This document shows positions 35,695 through 44,476 of a stretch of DNA of 64,000 nucleotides, one piece after another; position 1 is the first letter of the stretch; each line of letters starts with the position of its first letter. The notes beneath the pieces were generated by a model. The model was not told where the DNA came from. It ran no database searches and worked only from the letters and a program-made list of their open reading frames with translations. The position numbers were made by a program, and so were the translations under genes. Origin of the DNA: JBHHUI01 sp965248775 (GTDB lineage Bacteria; Chloroflexota; Anaerolineae; Anaerolineales; JBHHUI01); contig OZ252150.1 of NCBI GenBank assembly GCA_965248775.1, forward strand, positions 4,774,001 through 4,838,000, written 5' to 3'.

Positions 35695-36645
35695 TTAATC
35701 TATCTGGGCCAGATACCAATTAAGTGTCCTTTGGATGCCGTCACCTATCGACATCTGCGGTTCCCACTCCAACACATAGCGCATGTTCGAGATGTCGCCG
35801 ATTTTGCGCAGGGCACCGTCCGGCTTACTGGTATCGTAGACAATCCTTCCGCGATACCCCACGATTTCTTTGATCATGCCGGCCAATTCGGCAATACTGT
35901 AGCCTTTCCCAACAGCGATGTTTAAAGGTTCGGCGCTGCTATACATTTCGGCTGCGCGAATAATTCCGGCTGCAGCATCATCCACAAAAAGCCACTCTCT
36001 TGTGGCGCGCCCGGTGCCCCACACAGTGACCTCGGGATCATCGTTAATTTTGGCATCGGCAAACTTGCGAATCAGAGCTGCCAAGGCATGCGAGCGATCG
36101 GGGTGGAAGTGCTCGCCCGGACCGTAGAGATTTATCAACACGAGTGAGAGCGCCTGGAATTGATATTGCTCGCGATAACATCTTGCCTGCATGACGGCGG
36201 CGCGTTTGGTCATCCCATAGTTATCGACGGTCGCATGCATGGGTCCGGCTTCGAATTCGCCCTCTCGTAAGATGCCATCGCGTGGCTCGCCGGGATAGGC
36301 GCAACCGGCGATGATATTCACATACTTCTGGACCCCGGAGAGCCGCGCTGCTTCCATCGTATTGGCGCTCATTAGCAGATTGTCATAGATGATGACGCCG
36401 GGGGAGAGTTTCTGATATGCAATGCCACCCTGATTAGAAGCACAGTTGAAGAGAATTTCAGGCTCGTGTTCTTCAAAGAAGCCCAACGCCTGTTCGAGTG
36501 AACGCAGATCGCAGCCTGTCCTGCGGCTGCACGACACTGCCTGTGCACCCAGTTGTAGTAACTGAGACATGACGGCCGAACCTAAAAACCCTTCCCCGCC
36601 CGTCACGACGACTTTACGGCCCTGCCAGAATGGAGCCAGCATCAT
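35695..36645 (-). CDS. GDP-L-fucose synthase-like SDR enzyme
   Basis: About 316 residues. VVVTGGEGFLGSAVM (cofactor), the fucose-synthase-like signatures LFNCASNQGGIAYQ, YDNLLMSANTMEAA, YVNIIAGCAYPG and catalytic YGMTKRA, then LVLINLYGPGEHFHPDRSHALAALIRKF. These fit the GDP-4-keto-6-deoxymannose epimerase/reductase group (Fcl/WcaG), though related CDP- or dTDP-sugar enzymes are possible. It agrees with the fucosyltransferase-like domains of the giant transferases. ATG at 36645 follows AGGGGA and is preferred to TTG at 36651. Its 5' edge abuts a duplicated methyltransferase fragment. Confidence 0.82.
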   Translation of the reverse strand: MMLAPFWQGRKVVVTGGEGFLGSAVMSQLLQLGAQAVSCSRRTGCDLRSLEQALGFFEEHEPEILFNCASNQGGIAYQKLSPGVIIYDNLLMSANTMEAARLSGVQKYVNIIAGCAYPGEPRDGILREGEFEAGPMHATVDNYGMTKRAAVMQARCYREQYQFQALSLVLINLYGPGEHFHPDRSHALAALIRKFADAKINDDPEVTVWGTGRATREWLFVDDAAAGIIRAAEMYSSAEPLNIAVGKGYSIAELAGMIKEIVGYRGRIVYDTSKPDGALRKIGDISNMRYVLEWEPQMSIGDGIQRTLNWYLAQID

Positions 36646-36691
36646 GCACAAGTCCCCTGAGCAGCCTGTGCCTCTACATTTAAACTGCTGA

Positions 36692-38020
36692 GGAACGAGA
36701 ATTAAATAATTTGGGCAGTTGGTTCACAACGGATGCAAGCAGTGATATTCTCTTGTCTTCATCAGAACACTAGCCAGGAGGCCATGATGAAACCCTATGC
36801 GCCCGAACATGAAGAAATGATGCGCCGCTTTTACAACAGCTTGAACGAGAAAGATGGGCGTCGCTTTGCTGGTTTCGAAGCCTTGAGATTTGGACACGGC
36901 GGACGGAGTTACATTGCGCGGGTGTTGGGGTGCAGTCGCAACACGGTGAGCAAAGGCGCCCGCGAAGTCAGTGGCTTGCCCAAGGGCGAAGTGGAGCAGC
37001 GCATTCGGAAGCCAGGCGGCGGACGCAAACCGTACTACGTCACATGGGGGGCGCAACTTGCTGAGAAGTTCCTGGCAGTGTTGCGCGAGCACACAGCCGG
37101 TGACCCGATGGACGAGAGGGTGCGCTGGACGAACCTGACCCCGGGCGAGATTGTTGCGGCGTTGCGGGCCGAGCACGACATCGTGGTCAGCAAATATGTG
37201 GTGCGCAAGTTGCTGCAGAAGCACAACTATCGCCGCCGAAAAGCGCAAAAGAAACTCGGTTTGAAGGCCGAGATTGAAAACCGCAACGAGCAATTTGAGA
37301 ACATCACGCGGCTCAAGACCGAATTCGAAGCGGCGGGCAATCCCATTGTCAGCATGGACAGCAAGAAAAAGGAATATCTGGGCAATTTCTACCGAGACGG
37401 ACATTTGTACACCCTGGAAGAACTGCAAACTTATGACCATGATTTCAACAGCTATGCTGCTGGGGTCAGCATTCCTCACAGTCTCTACGACTTGCGTCTC
37501 AATGTCGGCTACATCCAACTCGGCGGCAGTCATGATACCAGTGAATTCGCTTGCGATAGCTTTCGCCATTGGTGGTACACATACGGCCACTACCACTATC
37601 CCAACGCCACTTCTATTCTCGTGCTTTGCGATGGCGGCGGGAGTAACAGTTCCCGCTACTACATCTTCAAGCAAGACTTGCAAGCACTGGCCGATGAAAT
37701 CGGGGTCGAAATTCGCATTGCTCACTATCCACCCTATTGCTCGAAATACAACCCCAGCGAACACCGTTTCTTCCCGCATGTTACCCGCGCTTGCCAAGGC
37801 GTGATCTTCACCAGCCGCAAACTCGTCAAAGAACTGATGGAAAAAACCAGCACCAAGACCGGACTGAAAGCTTTTGTCCATGTTATTGACCAGGTCTACG
37901 AAACCGGTCGTAAAGTAGCCACAGATTTCAGGGACAACATGCGCATTATCTTTGATGATTTCTTGCCCCAATGGAATTACCGCGCTCTCCCATTTGCACA
38001 AGTTATTTAATTCTCATTCC
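36692..38020 (+). mobile_element. ISAzo13-family insertion sequence
   Basis: 1,329 bp with 22-bp imperfect inverted ends (GGAACGAGAATTAAATAA on the left, GGAATGAGAATTAAATAA on the right). TGA flanks both sides as a possible 3-bp target duplication. It has inserted into the duplicated methyltransferase fragment, so it arrived after the glycan-gene duplication. Confidence 0.85.
36787..38010 (+). CDS. ISAzo13-family transposase
   Basis: 407 residues from the ATG placed 6 bases after AGGAG. The N-terminus is DNA-binding (RSYIARVLGCSRNTVSKGAREV). The catalytic part shows Asp in IVSMDSKKKEYLGNF, Asp in ILVLCDGGGSNSSRYY, and Glu in YCSKYNPSEHRFFPHV, with the ISAzo13-typical spacing. The frame is intact, so the element may be functional. 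A 425-codon open frame on the opposite strand is a shadow. Confidence 0.9.
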   Translation: MKPYAPEHEEMMRRFYNSLNEKDGRRFAGFEALRFGHGGRSYIARVLGCSRNTVSKGAREVSGLPKGEVEQRIRKPGGGRKPYYVTWGAQLAEKFLAVLREHTAGDPMDERVRWTNLTPGEIVAALRAEHDIVVSKYVVRKLLQKHNYRRRKAQKKLGLKAEIENRNEQFENITRLKTEFEAAGNPIVSMDSKKKEYLGNFYRDGHLYTLEELQTYDHDFNSYAAGVSIPHSLYDLRLNVGYIQLGGSHDTSEFACDSFRHWWYTYGHYHYPNATSILVLCDGGGSNSSRYYIFKQDLQALADEIGVEIRIAHYPPYCSKYNPSEHRFFPHVTRACQGVIFTSRKLVKELMEKTSTKTGLKAFVHVIDQVYETGRKVATDFRDNMRIIFDDFLPQWNYRALPFAQVI

Positions 38021-38111
38021 TGAGTGTGCCACCCTCTTTGTCCAGCTGTGGAATATATCCCTGTGAATAATCGTCATATTTCTTGTGCAGCGTATGGCGA
38101 TGGGCGTAACG

Positions 38112-38245
38112 TTGCTGCAGCGCGCGATTGGCTGCGGGGTTCGCGGATGATAGGTTCGCAGCCGGCTGCTGCGCGTTGCTGCGCGCTTATTATGCTTCTT
38201 CTTTTTGGAATTCGATTTAGTCATCTTTGATTTGGGTTTTGCCAT
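38112..38245 (-). pseudogene. duplicated 5' fragment of the TPR-glycosyltransferase gene
   Basis: Matches 27883-28022 nearly base for base (MTKSNSKKKKHNKRAATRS in both), with an internal deletion of about 10 bp that breaks the frame. It ends abruptly at the joint with the methyltransferase fragment. The arrangement repeats that after copy A, where the intact TPR-glycosyltransferase follows the giant transferase. Confidence 0.85.
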
Positions 38246-41200
38246 TGTGTCCATCTGCCTGGGTGGACCCATTTGTGGCCGGTAGGGCGAGCACCTGCAT
38301 CAATTCTGAAACGAGCGCGTGTTCGGGGTCTTGTTCCTGGAGATGTATCAGGGCAATCTTTGCCGCCTGCTCATCCCCGAGCTCCAAACTCAGAGCGCCA
38401 AAGGAGGCCAAAACATCCGGGTCACCCGGCGCAAGTTCAATCGCGGATTTCACACAGCTGGCCGCTGCGGAGAAATTTTCCTTTGCGCGATAGAGTTCAA
38501 CCAAATTGAGGAGCGCGTCCACGCTTTCTGGCGCCAAGGCTGACGCTTCCCAAAAGATAGATTCTGCCTCCATCGCCTTGCCATCCTGAAAGAGCGCGAT
38601 ACCAAGTTGGTTACGCAAAGCGCTATCTGTGGGAGTCAGTTTTACTGCTTTCCGAAAGGCTGTTGTAGCGTGATCAAATTCAGAACGTGCCAGATGGGTC
38701 TGGCCCAGGGCTGCATGCGCCAGGGCGAGATCGGGCAGGTCGTGTGTAAGCGCCTCAAACTCGTCCAGTGCAGCGTCCAGGTCGGCGCGGGCGAGGGCCG
38801 CATTGCCACGCTCCAACTGCGCTGCGATGACTTGCTCGGCGACGGCCATTTCGTCGAAATGCACGCCTTCATCTTCCGTAAGCTCGTAATGATGCACATG
38901 CACGCCCTGTGCACAGACCAGTTTGAAGTCGCTTTCCCGAAATCGGTTGAATACATCCCAAATTGCCTCTGCGAGCGGTAATTCAGTGTTAAGTCCGCCT
39001 ACTTGCCGAACGGCCTGGCTCTTAAGCAGCAGGCAGAAGCTACTCAGGAACGGCACTTCTTCCCATGCAGTTGTATGGTCTTGGCTGCGTTGCTCTGCGA
39101 AAGCCTGCAGACCTTCGGCGAGGTCGGCATAGCTACTCTCGATCTGCTGCGTTGCGGGGGCCAGGTTGGAGGTCGGACCGACGGCAGCAATATTGAAATC
39201 TGTATCGGCGACAGCCAGCAGATTGTCGAGCCAATCTTTGCTCACGATGATATCCGGCGAAAGTAAGAGTAGATACTCGCTACCGGCAAGGGCTGTCTGG
39301 ATGGCAGCAACGTCCGGTGTGGGCCAAGCGGATGGATCACCGAGAGTAGACGTGAAGCGCTGTAAAGATTCAAGCGCGAGCTTCGGCGTTTCTGTAGCAG
39401 GCGGACGGATGAAGCCCACACTCAGGTCTTTATCAAGTAAGCGCGCACGTGTGCGCTGCGCTTCTTGATGTTGCCAGAATGCCAATTCAACTTCCTGATG
39501 CACGGCAGCGGGGACAAGACCCGAGAACGCTTCCACATCGATATGATAGCCATCGGCAAACAAGCCGGCCAGCGCTTCGATGGAGTATTCGGATTTATCT
39601 CCGCGCCGATTGTCGATCACATCTTGGACAACATTAATCGGGTAGGAGAATGCAGCCGAGTGTGTATAGCAAAGCAGCAGATTGCGCTCAAGCCGGAAAT
39701 AGTTTTTGTTTGCATCTAGCAGCGCTTCCAATGTGTTTGGATGCTGGAAGTTAATCAAATTCAGTAGGATAAATAAGTCGTACACGCGGTAGACGGAACT
39801 GCCGAGCTCCAACGGATATCCAAAATCAAGCTCTGCTTCCGTCCAGGGGTAGCTCAAGACGTCGTCACCAAAGTGCTCAAAATTTGGCAGCGTCTGCATT
39901 TGGTCCGACATGTACTCGTAAGTGGTGTTTTTCCCCAAACGCAGAGAAAAGCCCAGCGCGTGTGGCGCGCTTTCCAGGCTTTGCAAAGCAGTCATCAAGT
40001 CGAAATCGCGTACAAAGAAATCGTCATCACAGAGGAACAGCACCCAACGGGTGGGCTGCAGTAAGGCGAGTAAATCTTCCTTGAATGATTTCTCCCGCAC
40101 AAAATCTACATGCGCATATTCGCTTTCAAGTTCCAAATATTGCTGTTCGTGCAGTGGGCTGGAGGCGGCATAGAGCACCTTGAGATCTGCGACGGATGGA
40201 TCCGTACAATGCAATGCAAAGGAGCGCAGCGTGGCATCCAGCTGCATGGCGCGGTCCTTGCTGAAGATGATGCCGACGAGTTTGTCCGGGCTGGGGACAG
40301 TCGCGGCAGGCTCTTTCTTTGGGAATGGTGGAGGGGTCTCCTCGGCTCTCCCCCTCACGACGTAGTTCGCCGTCGCCTTGCTCGCAATGTGCTCGTCGTC
40401 GTATCCCAGTGCATCACGCCCGAGCGAATCCGGGTGGACTCGGACGGCGTTCAAACGAGGATGGCTGTCTATAATTGATTCCTTCTGGGTGTACTCTCCA
40501 CGCAGCACGCTTTCTGATGGAATTGCATTCTCGAGGTCAGCCCACGCCCACAGGGCCTGGCTCTCTGGCGCATGCCAGGCTCGCGCTGTATGCTCAGCTG
40601 CCGGCCCGGGTTGCCAGGCTGCATTGACAAGTTCGACCCCTGGAGTTTCCGGCTCAATGACTTGCAACAGTCTGTCATAGAGTTGATGGTAGGACCAACG
40701 TTCCAGATTACCGACATTAACCCATTCACTAATATTCTCTGAGTATTCTCTGTATTCGGCCTGCGAGATGCTCTGGAGATAGCTGTCTAACTCGGCGTTG
40801 TCTTTGAATTGGCGGTAGTCGATGAAGCATCCGGCTGGCACGAAGTCTTCGACGTTATAACAACCAAGGTAGATCGGGATCGTGCCGCACATAAGGCAAT
40901 CGATCATCCGATCAGCAAAATAACCGCGCGACCAAACAGGATGGTAAATGTTTTCGAACGCGAGAGAAAAACGATACTGGCGCAGGGTGTCAAACTTCTG
41001 CGAGTAGGGAGTGAGCTTGCCTCGGTAATTGGGGAGATCAAAGGGTGGTGTGCCGTAGACATCAAATGGCGTATCCGAATATTTGTCGAACCAAAAGGCA
41101 ACTTCTGCTCTTTTTGAATACAGTTCGCCCGGGACTGCGGAAGATTTATTGCCGTTAATCATGCAAATGGCGTATTTGCGATCCAACAAAGAGCGGTTTT

Positions 41201-41552
41201 CGCCGAGTTCGATTGGTCTGGTGTAGCTATCATCATGGGGCACGTCGTAAATTGGCACCGGATATCTGCGGAACTTACCGCCGCGCTCCAGTAATGCATC
41301 GAAGGGCGTGAAAATAATGTCGAAGGGCTCCCATATTTCATCCCGAAAAGTACCGGGCAAAACCACAATCGGCTCAATATGGATCAACACGTCGACGCCG
41401 CGCTGCGCTCCGCAATAACTGATCGGATCGAGGTAGCCACACACATCACAATCAGCAAGTGGGCGCCGCGACCAGATTACCGTGCATGCGCCTTTGTGCA
41501 TGCTGTAACCTTCTGCTTCTGAGTACGGGTAAACGATATTAATGACTGTCAT
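38217..41552 (-). CDS. giant multidomain glycosyltransferase, copy B, intact but internally shortened
   Basis: 1,111 residues. Domains: GT10/fucosyltransferase-like (1 to about 330: YRFSLAFENIYHPVWSRGYFADRMIDCLMCGTIPIYLG); glycosyltransferase-like (about 415-625: VGIIFSKDRAMQLDATL, FLCDDDFF); GT2-like C-terminal piece (about 720-880: LSPDIIVSKDWLDNLLAVADTDFNIAAVGPTSN); TPRs (about 910-1050); polar tail. Compared with copy A it lacks the FkbM methyltransferase, the first GT2 domain and the helical region, with in-frame joints at about residue 390 and 685. Stretches of several hundred bp are almost identical to copy A, so duplication is recent or gene conversion is at work. The likely product is a fucose-type or other deoxysugar-containing glycan on a surface protein. 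Confidence 0.85.
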   Translation of the reverse strand: MTVINIVYPYSEAEGYSMHKGACTVIWSRRPLADCDVCGYLDPISYCGAQRGVDVLIHIEPIVVLPGTFRDEIWEPFDIIFTPFDALLERGGKFRRYPVPIYDVPHDDSYTRPIELGENRSLLDRKYAICMINGNKSSAVPGELYSKRAEVAFWFDKYSDTPFDVYGTPPFDLPNYRGKLTPYSQKFDTLRQYRFSLAFENIYHPVWSRGYFADRMIDCLMCGTIPIYLGCYNVEDFVPAGCFIDYRQFKDNAELDSYLQSISQAEYREYSENISEWVNVGNLERWSYHQLYDRLLQVIEPETPGVELVNAAWQPGPAAEHTARAWHAPESQALWAWADLENAIPSESVLRGEYTQKESIIDSHPRLNAVRVHPDSLGRDALGYDDEHIASKATANYVVRGRAEETPPPFPKKEPAATVPSPDKLVGIIFSKDRAMQLDATLRSFALHCTDPSVADLKVLYAASSPLHEQQYLELESEYAHVDFVREKSFKEDLLALLQPTRWVLFLCDDDFFVRDFDLMTALQSLESAPHALGFSLRLGKNTTYEYMSDQMQTLPNFEHFGDDVLSYPWTEAELDFGYPLELGSSVYRVYDLFILLNLINFQHPNTLEALLDANKNYFRLERNLLLCYTHSAAFSYPINVVQDVIDNRRGDKSEYSIEALAGLFADGYHIDVEAFSGLVPAAVHQEVELAFWQHQEAQRTRARLLDKDLSVGFIRPPATETPKLALESLQRFTSTLGDPSAWPTPDVAAIQTALAGSEYLLLLSPDIIVSKDWLDNLLAVADTDFNIAAVGPTSNLAPATQQIESSYADLAEGLQAFAEQRSQDHTTAWEEVPFLSSFCLLLKSQAVRQVGGLNTELPLAEAIWDVFNRFRESDFKLVCAQGVHVHHYELTEDEGVHFDEMAVAEQVIAAQLERGNAALARADLDAALDEFEALTHDLPDLALAHAALGQTHLARSEFDHATTAFRKAVKLTPTDSALRNQLGIALFQDGKAMEAESIFWEASALAPESVDALLNLVELYRAKENFSAAASCVKSAIELAPGDPDVLASFGALSLELGDEQAAKIALIHLQEQDPEHALVSELMQVLALPATNGSTQADGHNGKTQIKDD

Positions 41553-41571
41553 GTATCGTTAGCTCCTGCTA

Positions 41572-41830
41572 TTAAGCATGATACTTTGTACTGTATTTCT
41601 TCCTTAGAATGGTCAGCCCGTTGCAGTAAGGTAAAGTGGGAAATTCCCAGAAATTCTGGTCCGCTTCTGCAACGACGCGATAAGGACCTCCCAAGATCTA
41701 CTACCCATCCTGAGTGTGGAGGCCGCAATGATTGTGTGGCGCCCAGCCTGCAACTATCAGGTCAGGGAGCAGGATCACGCTCGCTAGACTGACTAAATTG
41801 TCGAGTAGTTCACATTTCCCGCTTAAAGTG
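41572..41830 (-). pseudogene. decayed 3' fragment of the Methyltransf_24 gene
   Basis: Matches 33324 to about 33580, the 3' part of the methyltransferase upstream of copy A (CTTTGTACTGTATTTCTTCC and following), with indels and a missing segment. It lies in the same relation to copy B as the intact gene does to copy A. It ends against the stop of the methyltransferase at 41835, giving the second border of the duplication. Confidence 0.82.
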
Positions 41831-41834
41831 GGCA

Positions 41835-42398
41835 TTAGGAAATCCCTTTGGCAGCTTGTGCCTCTACATTTAAGCTGATGAGGGTGCCATTCTCTTTGTC
41901 CATGTGTGGAATATATGCCTGTGAATAATCGTCGTAGTCTTTGTGCAGTGTCTGGCGCCAGTCGTAACGTTGCACGTTTTCGAATCCGGCTGTGCATAAA
42001 ACAGCCTGTAGCGCCTCGAAGTCATAAACCGTATGGTGATAAGTCACATATGTCTCCTGAGCTGCAGGGATTTCCCAGCGACCGTAGAGCGGGCCGTGGA
42101 TCAGGGATAGGTCCTGGTGTTTTGTATAAATCTCTGCAAGGGCGGCAAAATCGGGCATAGCCAGGCGGAGAATGCCTCCCGGTTTGATCACTCGGTGCCA
42201 TTCCTGTAGTACGTTCAGCACCTCGCTGCGGTCGAAGTACTCGATGATGTGGCAGGCGTAGATCAGGTCCGCTGCGTGATCGGTAAACATCGGCAGAGTG
42301 CGCACATCGTGTCGATGATCGATATGGGAGAAATCGGCCAGGTCCACGTGCACGAAATCCGGGATATAGCGTTTATCGCAACCAAGATGTAAATTCAT
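41835..42398 (-). CDS. class I SAM-dependent methyltransferase (Methyltransf_11 type)
   Basis: 187 residues. MNLHLGCDKRYIPDFVHVDL is the SAM-binding start, with LHLGC in place of the G-rich loop. DLIYACHIIEYFDRSEVLNVLQEWHRVIKPGGILRLAMPDF is the family's ECP-like methyltransferase core. This type often accompanies glycosyltransferases and modifies sugars. The 3' end is duplicated at 36652-38115. It lies 12 bp after the aminotransferase gene. Confidence 0.83.
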   Translation of the reverse strand: MNLHLGCDKRYIPDFVHVDLADFSHIDHRHDVRTLPMFTDHAADLIYACHIIEYFDRSEVLNVLQEWHRVIKPGGILRLAMPDFAALAEIYTKHQDLSLIHGPLYGRWEIPAAQETYVTYHHTVYDFEALQAVLCTAGFENVQRYDWRQTLHKDYDDYSQAYIPHMDKENGTLISLNVEAQAAKGIS

Positions 42399-42410
42399 GG
42401 ATTGGGTAGA

Positions 42411-43487
42411 CTACTGTCCGTAGAAGTCTCTAATCTCGCTGCAAATGTCCACTATCTCCTCATCCTCGAGAAAGGACGATGAGGGTAACCAGAGACCATG
42501 GGCAGCCGCATCTTCGCTATTGGGATAGTGGCCGGCTAATTGATAGGCGGGCTGGTTGTGCAAGGCGGGATAGACAGATCGTGCGTTGATGCCTTGCTGA
42601 GCGAGATGGTCTTGCAATGCAATGGGATCTGGAATGAAAACGTCCACAAACCAGGGGGAGGTATCGGCGAGGTTCGTATCAATGAAACGAATTTCTTCTG
42701 TATCCGCAAGTTCGTTTTTGTACAGCGCAAACATCTCTTTCTTGCGCGCCACTCGCCAATCCAATTTTTTCATCTGTTCGATCCCAATCACAGCCTGCAA
42801 ATCGGTGAACTTAAAGTTGAAGCCGATGCTCTCGTAGAAGTCGTTCCCCCCACAACGCCGCCCAAAATCTTTGACCTGCCGAATGCGCTCCGCGAGCCGG
42901 GGGTCATTGGTAACCAACGCGCCGCCTTGGCCGGTGGTGATCACTTTTTGCGCGCTGAACGAGAAACTTCCAATCTGGCCAAAGGTGCCCAGATGTTTGT
43001 CGTGCTGTCTTGAGCCCAGAGATTGGGCAGCGTCTTCCACAATAAAGAGTCCGTGGCGGGCAGCGAGTTCTGTGGCACGTGCTAGATCAGGCGCGCGTCC
43101 GTTCAGGCTGACCAACATAATGCCTTTTGTTTGCGGGGTGATCGCTTCTTCCACCAAATCGAGATCGAGACACAGGTTTGTCAGACTAATGTCAACGAAG
43201 ACAGGTCGCGCGCCTGCCAGCACAACTGCATTGGCAGAAGCAATCATCGTGAAATCGGGTACGATGACCTCGTCCCCCGCGCCAAGGTCAAGAGCGGAAA
43301 GTGCCGCAAACAGAGTTAAAGTTCCATTCGCCAGAATGAAACAATGTTCGCTCCCCACGTACTCGGCTACCAGTTGTGCGAATTCTTCCGTTTTCTTAAA
43401 CTCGGTGAGCCAGCCGCCCGAGGCGAGGTATTGGTCGACTGCCGTGCGTTCTTCGACTCCGATCCAGGGCGCCATCTGATGGATCAC
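42411..43487 (-). CDS. DegT/DnrJ/EryC1/StrS-family sugar aminotransferase
   Basis: A PLP enzyme transferring an amino group to a keto-sugar nucleotide. About 358 residues from GTG 43487. The frame is open further upstream, but that part overlaps the end of the preceding epimerase. Motifs: SGGWLTEFKKTEEFAQ, ANGTLTLFAALSALDLGAGDEVIVPDFTMIASANAV, FIVEDAAQSLGS and the PLP Lys in FSFSAQKVITTGQGGALVT. Amino-deoxysugars of this type occur on glycosylated flagellins. The stop is TAG. Confidence 0.9.
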   Translation of the reverse strand: MIHQMAPWIGVEERTAVDQYLASGGWLTEFKKTEEFAQLVAEYVGSEHCFILANGTLTLFAALSALDLGAGDEVIVPDFTMIASANAVVLAGARPVFVDISLTNLCLDLDLVEEAITPQTKGIMLVSLNGRAPDLARATELAARHGLFIVEDAAQSLGSRQHDKHLGTFGQIGSFSFSAQKVITTGQGGALVTNDPRLAERIRQVKDFGRRCGGNDFYESIGFNFKFTDLQAVIGIEQMKKLDWRVARKKEMFALYKNELADTEEIRFIDTNLADTSPWFVDVFIPDPIALQDHLAQQGINARSVYPALHNQPAYQLAGHYPNSEDAAAHGLWLPSSSFLEDEEIVDICSEIRDFYGQ

Positions 43488-43498
43488 GGTAGGCTCGA

Positions 43499-44463
43499 TC
43501 AGTAACTCAGCAACGCGGGTTCGGGAACGCCTGCCCACACATGCTCGCGATACCATGCGATGGTCCGCGTAAGGCCTTCCTCGAGGCCTACCTGAGGGAC
43601 AAAGCCAATCAACTCCAGCGCACTGGCACCGCTGGCACAACGTCTGGGATCGCCCCCATTTTGCTCAGGTCGAATGTAATTTCGCCCTGAAAGCCGCATA
43701 AATCAGCAATCAATTGTGCCAGGTTCCCGATGCTGACTTCGTCACCTGAAGCTATGTTGACAAAGTAATCGGGTGCATTGAGGTGCTCTGCAGCAAGCAA
43801 GATGCCCTCTGCAACATCTTCGACATACAAAAAGTCGCGCGTAGGTTTGCCATCTCCCCACACAACCAGCTTGTCATCTGCGTGACACTTCACGATGGTT
43901 GCGGGGTTCACGTGAGAGTGCTCGGGCTCAAAGCGATCGCTGGGGCCGTAGGTGTTGGCCGATAACACATTGACAGCGTTCAGACCAAATTCGCGATGGT
44001 ACATCTCAGACATCAGAATCAGATCGCGTTTTGCAGTTCCGATTCCCAGATGTGTAGTGGCCACTTTTCCTTGGTGAAGCTGTTCCTCGACCAGCGGACT
44101 CGCTGCCGTTTCCGGATACACCAAGATGTTGCCTATGCCGATGAACTTTTCGACACTCGCCAATCGAGAGGCCTCCAAAAGGTGCAGACTCATCAACATG
44201 CAGTCATAGTATTGAGAGGCTGGGTGACTGCGACTGAAGGCAATTCCCCCGGTCTGCGCGGCCAAATGGATCACAATCTGACAGTTGTCTACCGCCCGCT
44301 GGCAATTCTCCAGGGCGCGCAAATCGGTATCCCACAATCTTGGGACGATTATGTCTTCAGGTCGCAGCCCGCGCACGTGAACGAGATTGTCAACGACATG
44401 GCGGCCAATTAATCCGGCGCCACCTGTTACAAGAACGCGCTTTCCCTCCCAGAATTCAGCCAT
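43499..44463 (-). pseudogene. GDP-L-fucose synthase-like SDR, frameshifted near the 3' end
   Basis: Starts at ATG 44463 after AAAGG. RVLVTGGAGLIGRHVVDNL binds the cofactor; IVIHLAAQTGGIAFSRSHP and FIGIGNILVYP follow, and GTAKRDLILM stands at the active-site position. No clear YxxxK was seen at that place, so the catalytic Tyr may be replaced. At 43653-43662 (five Gs preceded by four As on the coding strand) the frame is lost and the first frame stops at 43609. One more base restores GGDPRRCASGASALELIGFVPQVGLEEGLTRTIAWY, the true end, to 43499. Real mutation or homopolymer error. Confidence 0.82.
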
Positions 44464-44476
44464 CGCATTGCCTTTC

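Larger units (their letters stand above)
36652..38115 (-). pseudogene. duplicated 3' fragment of the methyltransferase gene, split by ISAzo13
   Basis: With the IS (36692-38020) removed, about 130 bp match 41840-41971, the 3' end of the methyltransferase gene at 41835-42398. Shared blocks include GTGCCTCTACATTTAA, CTCTTTGTCCA and GTGGAATATAT. It ends at about 38112 where GTAACGTTGC joins the 5' fragment of the TPR-glycosyltransferase. It marks one border of the inserted glycosyltransferase copy B. Confidence 0.82.

Noticed and set aside
36724..38001. A 425-codon open frame antisense to the ISAzo13 transposase
   Set aside because: It mirrors the transposase codon for codon and has no family resemblance; the transposase has clear catalytic motifs and a ribosome site.
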